Source: Micromonospora sp. M71_S20 (GTDB taxonomy: Bacteria > Actinomycetota > Actinomycetes > Mycobacteriales > Micromonosporaceae). From it: a stretch of 64,000 nt of DNA. The translations under genes and the position numbers were made by a program. Shown piece by piece: positions 25,350 to 33,420 of this stretch (the stretch's first letter is position 1; every line of letters begins with the position of its first letter). The notes below the pieces were generated by a model. It saw only the letters and a list, made by a program, of their open reading frames with translations, was not told the origin of the DNA and did not search any database. The DNA lies in contig NZ_RCCV01000001.1 of assembly GCF_003664255.1 (NCBI RefSeq), positions 1,302,001 through 1,366,000 on the forward strand, given 5' to 3'.

Positions 25350-25380
25350 ATTGATAAGCGTCCATCAATGCTCGTAGCAT
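25350..25380 (+). promoter_or_regulatory. AT-rich operator/promoter of the CBM3 protein gene
   Basis: ATTGAT (25350-25355) and ATCAAT (25364-25369) form an inverted repeat with an 8-base spacer. TAGCAT at 25375-25380 is a plausible -10 box, placing the start point at or just before the ATG (25388), so the mRNA may be leaderless. Confidence 0.45.
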
Positions 25381-25387
25381 CCCCGTC

Positions 25388-26281
25388 ATGCGTGCCCGTC
25401 GCGTCACCATCGCCGCCGTCCTCGCCGCGCTGCTGAGCTCCTTCGCCGTCGGCGCCGCACGGGCGGACGACACCCCGGCGCTCACCACGCCCGGCAGCCC
25501 CGTCGTCGTGGTCGACGAGCCCCACCACCTCACCCTCTCCTGGACGCCCTCGACCTGGGTGGGCGAGCCGGCCGGCGAGGAACCGATCACGTACGAGGTG
25601 CGGGCGCAGCTGGGCCCGTACGTCTACCGAAGCCTCGGCAGCACGACCGGCACCACCCTGACGCTGACCAACCTGGCGCCGGGCAGCGAGTACCGGCTCG
25701 TCGTCAGCGCCTACACCCTCGGCGGCTACTCCGAACCCTCCCCCGTCACCGGTGTCCGCACGGCGTACGGACGGGCGAAGGTCAGCTACCTCAACCTCGA
25801 CTGGTCACCGACGGACAACCAGATCCAGCACGTCCTCCAGGTCACCAACACCGGCACCGCGCCGCTCGACCTGGCCACCGTGCGGGTGCGCTACCACCTG
25901 GTGTTCGAGGGCGGCAACACCTCCCTCGTGCTGAACTGCGACTGGGCGGCGCTGGGCTGCGACAGGATCCGCCGCAGCATGACGTACTTCCCGCCGCCCC
26001 TGCCGCCCGGCGGTCCGCCGACGCCCACCCCGACGCCGACCCGGTACCCGCTGCCGGGCACGCCGGTCCCCGGCTGGGTGGAGCTGACCTTCATCGAGGG
26101 CGTCCTGGCCCCGGGCGCGTCGTCCGGGCCGATCCAGCTGCGCCACCACCGGCACGGCTGGACCGACATCGACGAACGCGACGACCCGAGCTGGCGCGCC
26201 GCCACCGGCCGGTGGACCGACAACAGCCGGATCACCCTCGACGTGGACGGCGTACGCGAGTTCGGCGACACGTTCGCCTGA
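25388..26281 (+). CDS. secreted FnIII-CBM3 carbohydrate-binding protein
   Basis: A 297-aa secreted protein. A signal peptide (residues 1-~26, cleavage after ARA) precedes a fibronectin type III domain (~35-125; LTLSWTPST, YRLVVSAYTLGGYSEPS). A CBM3-type module follows (~130-297), with YLNLDWSPTDNQIQHVLQVT, a Cys184/Cys191 pair and the closing SWRAATGRWTDNSRITLDVDG. A Pro/Thr-rich run (residues 202-229, PPPLPPGGPPTPTPTPT) interrupts the CBM3 fold, where linkers normally lie between domains. There is no catalytic domain. It probably helps anchor or loosen cellulose-like polymers. Confidence 0.82.
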   Translation: MRARRVTIAAVLAALLSSFAVGAARADDTPALTTPGSPVVVVDEPHHLTLSWTPSTWVGEPAGEEPITYEVRAQLGPYVYRSLGSTTGTTLTLTNLAPGSEYRLVVSAYTLGGYSEPSPVTGVRTAYGRAKVSYLNLDWSPTDNQIQHVLQVTNTGTAPLDLATVRVRYHLVFEGGNTSLVLNCDWAALGCDRIRRSMTYFPPPLPPGGPPTPTPTPTRYPLPGTPVPGWVELTFIEGVLAPGASSGPIQLRHHRHGWTDIDERDDPSWRAATGRWTDNSRITLDVDGVREFGDTFA

Positions 26282-26301
26282 GGCGCGCCGACCGTGCAGG
26301 G

Positions 26302-26347
26302 CCGGCCGGTGGCACCGCCCCCGGGTCGGGGCGGCACCACCGGCCGG
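26302..26347. terminator. hairpin between convergent genes
   Basis: CCGGCCGGTGG...CCGCCCC pairs with GGGGCGG...CCACCGGCCGG across a GGGT-type loop, with a two-base internal mismatch. It lies just after the CBM3 gene and before the convergent repeat-protein gene. Confidence 0.75.
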
Positions 26348-26357
26348 TGCGTGGTGA

Positions 26358-27263
26358 CTACGCCGTCGCGCAGATGGCGTACGCGGTGTTGGTCCAGTTG
26401 CCGGTGAAGGTGTCCTCCTCGTACGCGCCGGAGGTGACGGTGGCCGGCGCGGCGGCCGGGCCGCCGTTGGGGCGGAAGTCGTCGACGACGCCCTCCCCCA
26501 TGATGCCGTTGAGCTCGTAGCCGGATCCGGTCAGCACCTTCCCGAACGGGCAGGCCGCGGCGACGCTGTGGAAGTCGTTCGAGTCACTGGGGCTCACCGC
26601 GGAGGCGCGGACCAGGCCGGCGAGGGGGTTGGCGCAGATCGCGTACGCCGTCGCGGACCAGTTGCCGGCGAAGGCGTCGGCCTCGTACGCGCCCACGAAG
26701 ACCGAGGTCGGCGCGGCGGCCGGGCCGCCGTTGGGCCGGAAGTCGTCGACGACGCCCTCGCCCATGACGCCGTTGAGCTCGTAGCCCGTCCCGGTCAGCA
26801 CCTTGCCCACCGGGCAGGCGGCCGTGACGCTGCGGAAGTCGTTCGAGTCGCTGGCGGTGGTCGCCAGGACCCGCACCAGGCCCGCGAGCGGGTTGGCGCA
26901 GATGGCGTACGCGGTGAGGGACCAGTTGCCCGCGAACGCCTCCGCCTCGTACGCCCCGACGGTGACGGCGGTCGGCGCGGCGGCCGGGCCGCCGTTGGGG
27001 CGCAGGTCGTCGACCACCGCCTCGCCGGTCGCTCCGTTGAGTTCGTAGCCCGTCCCGGTCAGCACCTTGCCCACCGGGCAGGTCGCCGTGACGCTGCGGA
27101 AGTCGGTCGAGTCGCTGGCGCTCGTCACGGCGATGCGCACGAGGCCGGGGACGGCGGCCGAGGCGGGAGTGGCGGGGACGACCACTACCACCGCCACGGC
27201 GAGGCCGACGGCGATCCTAAGCGCGCGGGGGCCGAGCCGGCGGGCTGTTGCCTGAGCTGACAT
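26358..27263 (-). CDS. secreted protein of three 88-residue tandem repeats
   Basis: A 301-aa protein: signal peptide (residues 1-~37, ending ASAAVP), then three near-identical repeats at 40-127, 128-215 and 216-301. Each carries SDS(N/T)DF, (T/A)CP(V/F)GKVLTG(T/S)GYELNG, V(V)DD(L/F)RPNGGPAAAP and NW(S/T)..AYAICA. The paired Cys in each unit (CP...ICA) should form one disulfide per repeat. The fold is unknown to me. Export and regular repeats suggest a surface or matrix protein. ATG 27263 is chosen as the start that begins a normal signal peptide. Confidence 0.85.
   Translation of the reverse strand: MSAQATARRLGPRALRIAVGLAVAVVVVVPATPASAAVPGLVRIAVTSASDSTDFRSVTATCPVGKVLTGTGYELNGATGEAVVDDLRPNGGPAAAPTAVTVGAYEAEAFAGNWSLTAYAICANPLAGLVRVLATTASDSNDFRSVTAACPVGKVLTGTGYELNGVMGEGVVDDFRPNGGPAAAPTSVFVGAYEADAFAGNWSATAYAICANPLAGLVRASAVSPSDSNDFHSVAAACPFGKVLTGSGYELNGIMGEGVVDDFRPNGGPAAAPATVTSGAYEEDTFTGNWTNTAYAICATA
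26361..27146 (-). repeat. three 264-bp coding tandem repeats
   Basis: Three consecutive 264-base units (the last slightly short) encode the repeat protein. The nucleotide copies remain highly similar, so recent duplication or homogenisation by recombination is likely, and assemblies could collapse them. Confidence 0.85.
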
Positions 27264-27358
27264 CTGACTCTCCTGTCTGTCGCCCCGGCCGGCGAAGGCC
27301 CGCGTCACGACGGGCGGTGCACGCGCCACCGAGGCACTCCGAATGACGCGCTCACGCT

Positions 27359-27407
27359 ACGTAGTCAGCTGACCAGGCATTATCTCCAAACCGACTACGT
27401 CCGGTAA
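27359..27407 (-). promoter_or_regulatory. promoter with flanking inverted repeat, repeat-protein gene
   Basis: On the minus strand TTACCG (plus 27402-27407) and GATAAT (plus 27379-27384) are separated by 17 bases, a good -35/-10 pair. ACGTAGTC (27359-27366) and GACTACGT (27393-27400) form an 8-bp inverted repeat flanking the -10 box, a likely operator. The leader before the ATG at 27263 would be about 110 bases. Confidence 0.55.
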
Positions 27408-27449
27408 CCGACTCGGTGCACGCTCCTCGTCAGGTGACACGACGACGGT

Positions 27450-28079
27450 TCACGGTCCGGCGCGCCTCCCGGGCAGCGGCAGGTCCTCGACGTGACCCCA
27501 CTCCAGCTCCCGATTTCCGATGAGCGCCGCCTCGCCCCAGGACACCCGGAGCAGGCCCGCGTCGGAGTTGCACGCGAAGCCGACCAGCAGCACGCTCGGC
27601 CGGGGAGCCAGCTTCTCGATGGCCTCCCGAAGGGCCGAGCGGTCCCGCTCCTCCTCGGGCGTCAGCGGCATCAGCGGCAACGGCACCTCCCGGTGGCTCG
27701 GCTCGGGACCGAAGAGGATCAACCGGCTGAGGTCGTTGCCCGGCCGGACGTCCCTCATGTCGACGTCGCCGCGCTTCGCGTACCGCCAGGGCAGCAGGAG
27801 ATGGTCGCGGCAGATGGTGACGCGCACTTGGGCGCGGGGAGGATGGACGTCCGTCACGCCGGGGAGTTCCATCAGGTGCTCGTGCAGCACCTCGTACTGC
27901 TGTTTCCAGCGCACCGGCCCGAACGCGTGGTCGGTGTCGAGTGCCGACGCCTCGCGCGCGCCTCGTGCCAGCTCGACGGCGCGATGGAGGGCGGCCGGAA
28001 TCTCCTGGCGCAGGGCAGCCGCCAGCGGGTGGCCGAACCTCTCGACCGACCACCGGGATGGACCGCCGGAAGCATCCAC
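27450..28079 (-). CDS. hypothetical protein, 209 aa
   Basis: I do not recognise this protein. It has no signal peptide or membrane helix. It reads as an alpha/beta protein with an N-terminal helical part (LAAALRQEIPAALHRAVELARG), a middle strand region (QVRVTICRDHLLLPWRYA) and a C-terminal part resembling a small sheet (PSVLLVGFACNSDAGLLRVSWGEA). Its codon use matches its neighbours, and it is transcribed in the same direction as the helicase gene upstream, 116 bases away, so cotranscription is uncertain. Confidence 0.7.
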   Translation of the reverse strand: MDASGGPSRWSVERFGHPLAAALRQEIPAALHRAVELARGAREASALDTDHAFGPVRWKQQYEVLHEHLMELPGVTDVHPPRAQVRVTICRDHLLLPWRYAKRGDVDMRDVRPGNDLSRLILFGPEPSHREVPLPLMPLTPEEERDRSALREAIEKLAPRPSVLLVGFACNSDAGLLRVSWGEAALIGNRELEWGHVEDLPLPGRRAGP

Positions 28080-28195
28080 ACCATCACCTCATGTGCTCGC
28101 CCACACACCCTGGGTAGCACCCTCTCACGGTGATCGATGGGTCCGAAAGCCCTTCGACCGCGCTTCCGACGGCGGGCTGACCCGCCAGAGGCGAG

Positions 28196-29542
28196 TCAGC
28201 CGGGATGCCGGATACCGTCGGCCGGCACGCCGGCACCGGCGAGCAGGGCGAGGATCGTCTGGTTCGCCTCCCAGCCGTCCGGGAACTTGACCGGCACGTC
28301 GAGGTGCACGGTCTCCGTCGACGGGTGGGCGTCCAGCAGCTCGCCGATCCCCGCGCGCGCCACGACGACGCACGCCTGGCGGTGCCGCGACGCCAGCACG
28401 CAGAGCCGCCCCGACTCCAGGTGGAACGCGGTCGCGTCGCGCCGCCCCGACAGGGGGTGCAGCACGATCGTCACGTCGTATTCCCGGCCCTGGAGCCGGT
28501 TGGCGGTGTCGACGGTGATGCCGGCCCCCGCCGGCCCCAGGCGCGCGCGGATGGCCGCGGCCTGGTCGCGGTGGGCGGCCCCGACGGCGATCCGGTCGGC
28601 GGTGACCGGCGCGCCCGCCGGCGCGTGCTCGGAGACGGCGACCGCGCCGCGTTCGAGCACCCGCAGCGCCAGCGCCGCGCAGGCCGAGGCGGCTTCGGCA
28701 TCGGTACGCAGGGTCTGCCGCGCCGGCAGCTCGTACAGCGCCCAGCCGGTGGCCGCTGCCAGGTCCACCGCCCGGTCCAGGGCGTCCCCCGCCCCGGGCT
28801 CGCCGAGGCGCAACGCCCGGTCGGCGGGGCCGGTGCCGGCCCGGAACCCGGTGAACGGGTAGAACGCCGCGGCCACCACCGGCGCCGCCGAGGCGGGCAG
28901 CCGCCACGACACCGGCAGCCGGTGCACCGGCAGCTCCGGGTTGTGCCGCAGCAGCACGGCCACCGCCGACTGCATAGGGTCCCAGGTCAGGCCCGTCCAG
29001 CGCCCCGTCTCCACCGTCGAGAACGGGTCGAGCTGGCCGGGGTCGCCGACGAACAGCGCCCGCTCGAACCGCCCGGCCACGCGCAGCAGGGCGTCCGAGC
29101 GCATCTGGTACGCCTCGTCGACGATCGCCCACGGCCAGGAGCCCTCGGCGACCGTGGCCCACTTGGCGGCCGTACCGATGATGACGGCCGGACCGCCGAG
29201 GTCGGCGACCTTCGCGGCGACCCTGACCGTCTCGTGGCCCCTGACCCGCTCGGACGGCCGGTAGTCGGCGGCGGAGAGCCGCCCGATGCGCAGCTCAGGC
29301 GCCTTGCGCGCCAGGCGGTCGATGAGGTCGTCGACCTGCTCGTTGGTCTGCGCGATGATGATCAACGGCTCGCCGGCGGCGGCCAGCTCGACGGCGGCGC
29401 GCACCACCAGGGTCGACTTGCCGGCCCCCGGCGGCGAGTCGACCACCACGCCGCGATGGTCGCCGGAGCGCAGGTCGGCCAGTACGGCGGCGATGACCCG
29501 CTCCGCCTCGACCGCCGGCGGCACCTCCAGCCCGGAGCGCAT
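28196..29542 (-). CDS. SF1-type (Upf1-like) helicase/ATPase
   Basis: A 448-aa P-loop ATPase. Walker A is PPGAGKST, a Walker B-like AIVDEAYQM follows, then the GDPGQLDPF motif (motif III region of SF1 helicases), and the C-terminal TVDTANRLQGREYDVTIV and VLASRHRQACVVV correspond to motifs V and VI. It is shorter than most Upf1/DNA2-like helicases and has no accessory domain. It may act on DNA or RNA; no neighbour clarifies this. ATG 29542 is chosen because the next upstream in-frame codons run into the sugar isomerase gene. Confidence 0.8.
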   Translation of the reverse strand: MRSGLEVPPAVEAERVIAAVLADLRSGDHRGVVVDSPPGAGKSTLVVRAAVELAAAGEPLIIIAQTNEQVDDLIDRLARKAPELRIGRLSAADYRPSERVRGHETVRVAAKVADLGGPAVIIGTAAKWATVAEGSWPWAIVDEAYQMRSDALLRVAGRFERALFVGDPGQLDPFSTVETGRWTGLTWDPMQSAVAVLLRHNPELPVHRLPVSWRLPASAAPVVAAAFYPFTGFRAGTGPADRALRLGEPGAGDALDRAVDLAAATGWALYELPARQTLRTDAEAASACAALALRVLERGAVAVSEHAPAGAPVTADRIAVGAAHRDQAAAIRARLGPAGAGITVDTANRLQGREYDVTIVLHPLSGRRDATAFHLESGRLCVLASRHRQACVVVARAGIGELLDAHPSTETVHLDVPVKFPDGWEANQTILALLAGAGVPADGIRHPG

Positions 29543-29574
29543 CGATTCCCCCTCCCCGCGAGGTCTACGGGACA

Positions 29575-30414
29575 CTACGCCCTGGTCAGGCCGCGCAGGA
29601 ACGCCAGCCCCTCCGTGGCGAGGGTGTCGGGGTCGGCGGCGAGGGGCCGCCACACGGACATCGGCACGGCCAGGGCCTCGGCGGTGAACGACTCGATGTT
29701 CACCTGGCCGGCGTAGCCGATGCCGGCCAGGGCGTCGAACATCCCCGACCAGTCGAGGTGGTCGCCGCCGGGCACCCCGCGGTCGTTGCCGCACACCTGC
29801 ACGTGGGCGAGGTGGTCGCCGGCCAGCCGGATGGCGCCCGGCAGGTCGCGCTCCTCGATGTTGAGATGGAAGGTGTCCAGCGCCAGGCCCAGGCCCGGGA
29901 CGCCGGCCACCACCTCCAGCGCCTGGTCGACGGTGTTGAGCAGGCTCGTCTCGAACCGGTTGAGCGGTTCGATGGCGATCGTCACGCCCTGCCCGGCGGC
30001 CTCGTCGGCGAGCGGCCGGAGCCGCTGCACGAGGCGGGCGGTGGCGGCCCGCCGGGCGTCCGCGTCGAGCAGCCAGCGACGGCCGGCCGGCGCGTAGAGC
30101 GGGCCCGCCACCACGTCGGCGCCCACCCGGCTCGCGGCCCGCACGCAGTGCCGCACGAACTCCTCCGTACGCCGCACGACCTCCTCGTCGTCGGCGAGCA
30201 GGTCGTGCTCGGGCAGCAGGCCGGCGCAGACGGCGGGGGCCAGGCCCAGCCCGGCGAGCAGGTCGGCGGCCCGCGCCGGGTCCCAGTCCCCCGGCGCCTG
30301 GACGGTCAGCTCGATGGCGTCGAAGCCCCACGCCCTGATCCGTGGGGCCAGTCGGGCGAGCGCCTCGTCGGTCAGCGGCGCCGCCCATGCCCACGTGTTG
30401 ATGCCGATCCGCAC
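29575..30414 (-). CDS. sugar phosphate isomerase/epimerase (AP-endonuclease-2-like TIM barrel)
   Basis: A 279-aa TIM-barrel protein. RIGINTWAW at the N terminus, IEPLNRFETSLLNT, LALDTFHLNIEE and the final NIESF segment carry the metal-ligand Glu/Asp/His residues of the xylose-isomerase-like TIM family (hydroxypyruvate isomerase, tagatose 3-epimerase). It probably interconverts a ketose or hydroxypyruvate using Mn2+ or Mg2+. GTG 30414 follows GAGAGGG. It lies 32 bases upstream of the helicase gene on the same strand. Confidence 0.88.
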   Translation of the reverse strand: MRIGINTWAWAAPLTDEALARLAPRIRAWGFDAIELTVQAPGDWDPARAADLLAGLGLAPAVCAGLLPEHDLLADDEEVVRRTEEFVRHCVRAASRVGADVVAGPLYAPAGRRWLLDADARRAATARLVQRLRPLADEAAGQGVTIAIEPLNRFETSLLNTVDQALEVVAGVPGLGLALDTFHLNIEERDLPGAIRLAGDHLAHVQVCGNDRGVPGGDHLDWSGMFDALAGIGYAGQVNIESFTAEALAVPMSVWRPLAADPDTLATEGLAFLRGLTRA

Positions 30415-30606
30415 TTGTGCCCTCTCGCCGTCCCGATCGTCAAGATCCGTCGACTGTAGAGGGTGCGTCGCCGTGAGCGCGGTCCCGGGCGCGGCCGGCC
30501 GCGCGGGAATGTCGGAACCGTGCCCCCACCTGCGGGAACCGGCACTAACGTGAACGCGGAGGGGGAGGCGGAGAGGCCCCGTCCGATGACCGGAGGTGAC
30601 GCCCGG

Positions 30607-30927
30607 ATGGCGAAGTTCATGCTCACGTCGACCTACACGGTCGAGGGGATCAACGGGTTGATGAAGGACGGCGGGACTAAACGCGCCGAGGTCATCCGAG
30701 CTTTGATCGACAACTCCGGTGGCCGGATGGAGGCGCTGTACTTCGGGTTCGGCCAGTACGACACGTACGTGGTGTGCGACCTTCCGGACCACCGGACCGC
30801 AATCGCCCTGGCCACCACCATCCGGGCGGCCGGCGGCCTGGACACCCGGGTCAGCCCGCTGCTGACCCCCGAGGACGTGGACGAGGCGCTCCGGATGCAG
30901 GTGGCATACCAACCTCCGGGTGCCTGA
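30607..30927 (+). CDS. GYD domain protein
   Basis: A 106-aa protein of the GYD family: MLTSTYTVEGINGLMKDGGTKR, then FGFGQYDTYVVCDLPD, where GQYD occupies the GYD motif position. Such proteins form small ferredoxin-like barrels and often assemble as multimers; the function is unknown. ATG 30607 is preferred because GGAGGTG lies about 9 bases upstream; an in-frame ATG seven codons earlier has a weaker site. Confidence 0.85.
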   Translation: MAKFMLTSTYTVEGINGLMKDGGTKRAEVIRALIDNSGGRMEALYFGFGQYDTYVVCDLPDHRTAIALATTIRAAGGLDTRVSPLLTPEDVDEALRMQVAYQPPGA

Positions 30928-31011
30928 CCCGTCGACCCGTTCGCCGCCGGGGTCGACGTATCGCCGAGGTGTCACCGGGCCGGCCGGTGTGCCGAGTCAT
31001 CACGGTCTCCT

Positions 31012-31061
31012 GATGACGGGGCGGGCATGACCCGTTCGGTCATGCCCGCCCTGCCGTCATC
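31012..31061 (+). terminator. long hairpin terminator after GYD gene
   Basis: GCGGGCATGACC pairs with GGTCATGCCCGC, and the stem extends through GATGACGG/CCGTCATC with a small bulge. It lies between the GYD gene and the convergent membrane-protein gene. Confidence 0.8.
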
Positions 31062-31120
31062 GTCGATCTTGATCGGGGCCGGTGCGCCGGCCGTCAACCG
31101 TGCCGGAAACCGCGCATTAG

Positions 31121-31954
31121 TCAGCCGACGCGCTGGCGGGGGCGGGTCAGGGCGAAGCCGACCACACCCGCGACGGCGGCCAGGATGCCGCCCCCGACGG
31201 TCCAGTACCAGCGGGACGACAGGCTCGGCCACCGGACCCAGTCGAACCAGCCGTCCTCCTCGTCACCGGCCGCCCCCGGGGCCGGAGTGCTGGCGGTCGG
31301 GTCGCCGGCGAGCACCTTGCCCGGGTTCACCGCCGGGACCAGGGGCGCCTTCAGGTCGCCGCCCTCCGGCTTGGTGTCGCCGTCGGACTCCACCCCGACC
31401 AGCAGGCTCACCTCGATCGGCAGGCCCAGCTCCTGCTCCGGCAACTCGGTGCCGGAGAGCCGGACGTAGTAGGTGCCCGGCAACGGGTCACCCGACCACG
31501 GCTCGGCCCACGAGCGCACCTGGCGCAGCTCGCAGTCGAGTTCGACGGTGGCGGCACTCTTCGAGGCCACCGGAGTCTGCGCCCCCGCGACACACGCCTG
31601 CCGGCGGCGCAGCCCGTCGAAGACCTCGACCGTCCAGGTGGAGTCGCCCTTCCGGCTCGCCGCGGCGGGCAGCGACACGGTGGCCGCCACGTGATGGGTG
31701 TCCCCCGCCGCAGCCGTGAACGACCAGTACAGGTAGTCGCCCACGGAGGCACCGACCCGTACCGGCTGGCCGGGGCTGATCCCGGCGGCGGTGAGGAACG
31801 AGGTGCCGGCCTTGTTGATGGTGGCGGCCCCCGGCGACGGGGTGGGCGTGTCCGCGCCGGCAGCGGCCGGCAGCGCGACGGCGATGCCGGTGGCGGCGAG
31901 CAGCACCGCCGCCCGGCGGGCTGAGATCAGGGCCGGAGCCTTCCACATCGTCAT
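31121..31954 (-). CDS. secreted, C-terminally membrane-anchored partner of vWA protein
   Basis: A 277-aa protein: signal peptide (RRAAVLLAATGIAVALPAAAGA), extracytoplasmic beta-rich part with GDYLYWSFTAAAGDTHHVAA and a PGTYYVRLSG motif of bacterial pre-peptidase C-terminal-like folds, acidic linker (DEEDGWFDW), one C-terminal helix (VGGGILAAVAGVVGFAL), and a basic tail. ATG 31954 follows GGAGG and overlaps the vWA stop (ATGA), so the proteins are made together and probably interact outside the membrane. The pairing recurs in actinobacteria as I recall; the role is unknown. Confidence 0.75.
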   Translation of the reverse strand: MTMWKAPALISARRAAVLLAATGIAVALPAAAGADTPTPSPGAATINKAGTSFLTAAGISPGQPVRVGASVGDYLYWSFTAAAGDTHHVAATVSLPAAASRKGDSTWTVEVFDGLRRRQACVAGAQTPVASKSAATVELDCELRQVRSWAEPWSGDPLPGTYYVRLSGTELPEQELGLPIEVSLLVGVESDGDTKPEGGDLKAPLVPAVNPGKVLAGDPTASTPAPGAAGDEEDGWFDWVRWPSLSSRWYWTVGGGILAAVAGVVGFALTRPRQRVG

Positions 31955-33261
31955 CGGGTCCTCCAGACCGCTACCCACCAACGGGTCAGCCAACCGACGA
32001 TCAACCCACTGAGCAGGCCCGCGAGCATGAGTACGCCCAACAGCACCCAGCCCCGGCCGAGACCCGGGCTGTTCGGGGCAGGCGACGCGTCGACCAGGTC
32101 GATGGTCAGTTCGAGCGGCATGCCCGGAGCCTGACCGGCACCCGCCTTCGCGGAGAAGGAGTTGCTGACCACCAGGCACACGACGGTGGGCTCGGGAGCC
32201 TTCTCCGTCGGCTCCGTGAAGACGCCGCCCTTGTCGTCGTCCTCCGACTCCTCCTCGTCCTCGTCGTCCGCCGCCGACCAGCGCACCCCGGTCGACAACA
32301 CGTCGGTACGACCGCTGCCGGCGTCGTTGCCCCGGACCAGTTCCCGCCCGTCGGTGGCGGTGGCCCGCAGCAGCACGCCGTAGTCCCGGTTCAACGGCCG
32401 GTCCAGGCCGATGCTCACCGAGGCCCGCAGCTCCTGCCCCGACTGGACCGGGATCCGGTACCACCGGTGCTCCTCGAAACGCTCGCGGTCGGTGTAGACA
32501 CCGGGGGTGAGCACGGGCGCCTTGGCGCAGACGTCGGTGCCGGTCACCTTCGCCGGCGTCTTCGTGTGCGTGTCCTTGGCCCGTTCCACGATCTGCTTGA
32601 TCCGCCGGGTCAGGTCGTCCTTGCTCTGCGCGGAGGTATACGTCCCGCCGGTCGCCGAGGCGATGCAGACGAGCTGCCTGCGTACCTTCTCGTCGGGGAT
32701 GAGGCCGAGCGTGTCGACCACCAGGTGGGTGCCCTGGGCGGCCAGCTCGCGGGCCACCTCGCAGGGGTCCGGCGGCGCGCAGGTGTCCTCGCCATCGGTG
32801 ATGAGCACGATGCGCCGGGTGGTCTCGCCGGTGCCGAGGTCCTTGGCCGCCTCGCGCAGGGCCAACCCGACGGGGGTGAAGCCGGTCGGGCGCAGGGTGG
32901 CGATGGCGTTCTTGGCCTTCACCCGGTCGACCGGGCCGACCGGTACGAGCTGCTGGGTGTCCTGGCAGCCGACCTTCTTGTCGTCCCCGCCGTAGGTGGC
33001 GCCGAGGACGCGGATGCCGAGATCCGTCGTCTCGGGCAGCGCGTCCACGACGTCGTTGAACGCCTCCTGGGCCACGGCGATACGGGAACGCCCGCCGATG
33101 TCCTTGGCGCGCATCGAGCCGCTGACGTCGAGCACCAGCTCCACCTTGGGTGGCTCGACGGGTTCGGTTTCGTGCTCGTCGGCGTAGGCGGGCGGCACGC
33201 CCAGTGTCGGGAAGGCCACCAACAGTCCTAAGAGGACCGCTGGAAGCCGTCGTTTGATCAT
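31951..33261 (-). CDS. membrane-anchored von Willebrand factor A domain protein
   Basis: A 436-aa protein with an N-terminal signal (LPAVLLGLLVAFPTLGVPPAYA), a vWA domain with intact MIDAS (DVSGSM at 45-50; TPVGLAL; TDGEDTC), an extracytoplasmic beta-rich part, an acidic patch (DDEDEEESEDDDKGG), and one C-terminal helix (WVLLGVLMLAGLLSGLIVGWL). Metal-dependent ligand binding outside the cell is likely. It overlaps its partner gene downstream. No MoxR ATPase is encoded nearby, so it is not the usual MoxR-vWA chaperone pair. Confidence 0.85.
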   Translation of the reverse strand: MIKRRLPAVLLGLLVAFPTLGVPPAYADEHETEPVEPPKVELVLDVSGSMRAKDIGGRSRIAVAQEAFNDVVDALPETTDLGIRVLGATYGGDDKKVGCQDTQQLVPVGPVDRVKAKNAIATLRPTGFTPVGLALREAAKDLGTGETTRRIVLITDGEDTCAPPDPCEVARELAAQGTHLVVDTLGLIPDEKVRRQLVCIASATGGTYTSAQSKDDLTRRIKQIVERAKDTHTKTPAKVTGTDVCAKAPVLTPGVYTDRERFEEHRWYRIPVQSGQELRASVSIGLDRPLNRDYGVLLRATATDGRELVRGNDAGSGRTDVLSTGVRWSAADDEDEEESEDDDKGGVFTEPTEKAPEPTVVCLVVSNSFSAKAGAGQAPGMPLELTIDLVDASPAPNSPGLGRGWVLLGVLMLAGLLSGLIVGWLTRWWVAVWRTR

Positions 33262-33420
33262 CACGGCGCCGATCCTAGTGATCACCAAGCCCTCGGCCGA
33301 CCGGGCGGCATCGCCATCGTCCATTCAGGATCGGTCGGACTCATCGACGACGGCTCGCTCTCCGGTGGTCGCCGCGACGCCGACGCAACGGCGTCGGAGG
33401 GTCGCGCAGGAGCTCGACGG

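Noticed and set aside
31121..33261. MoxR-vWA conflict or chaperone system
   Set aside because: No MoxR or AAA gene adjoins, and both proteins carry signal peptides and anchors, unlike cytosolic MoxR-vWA partners.
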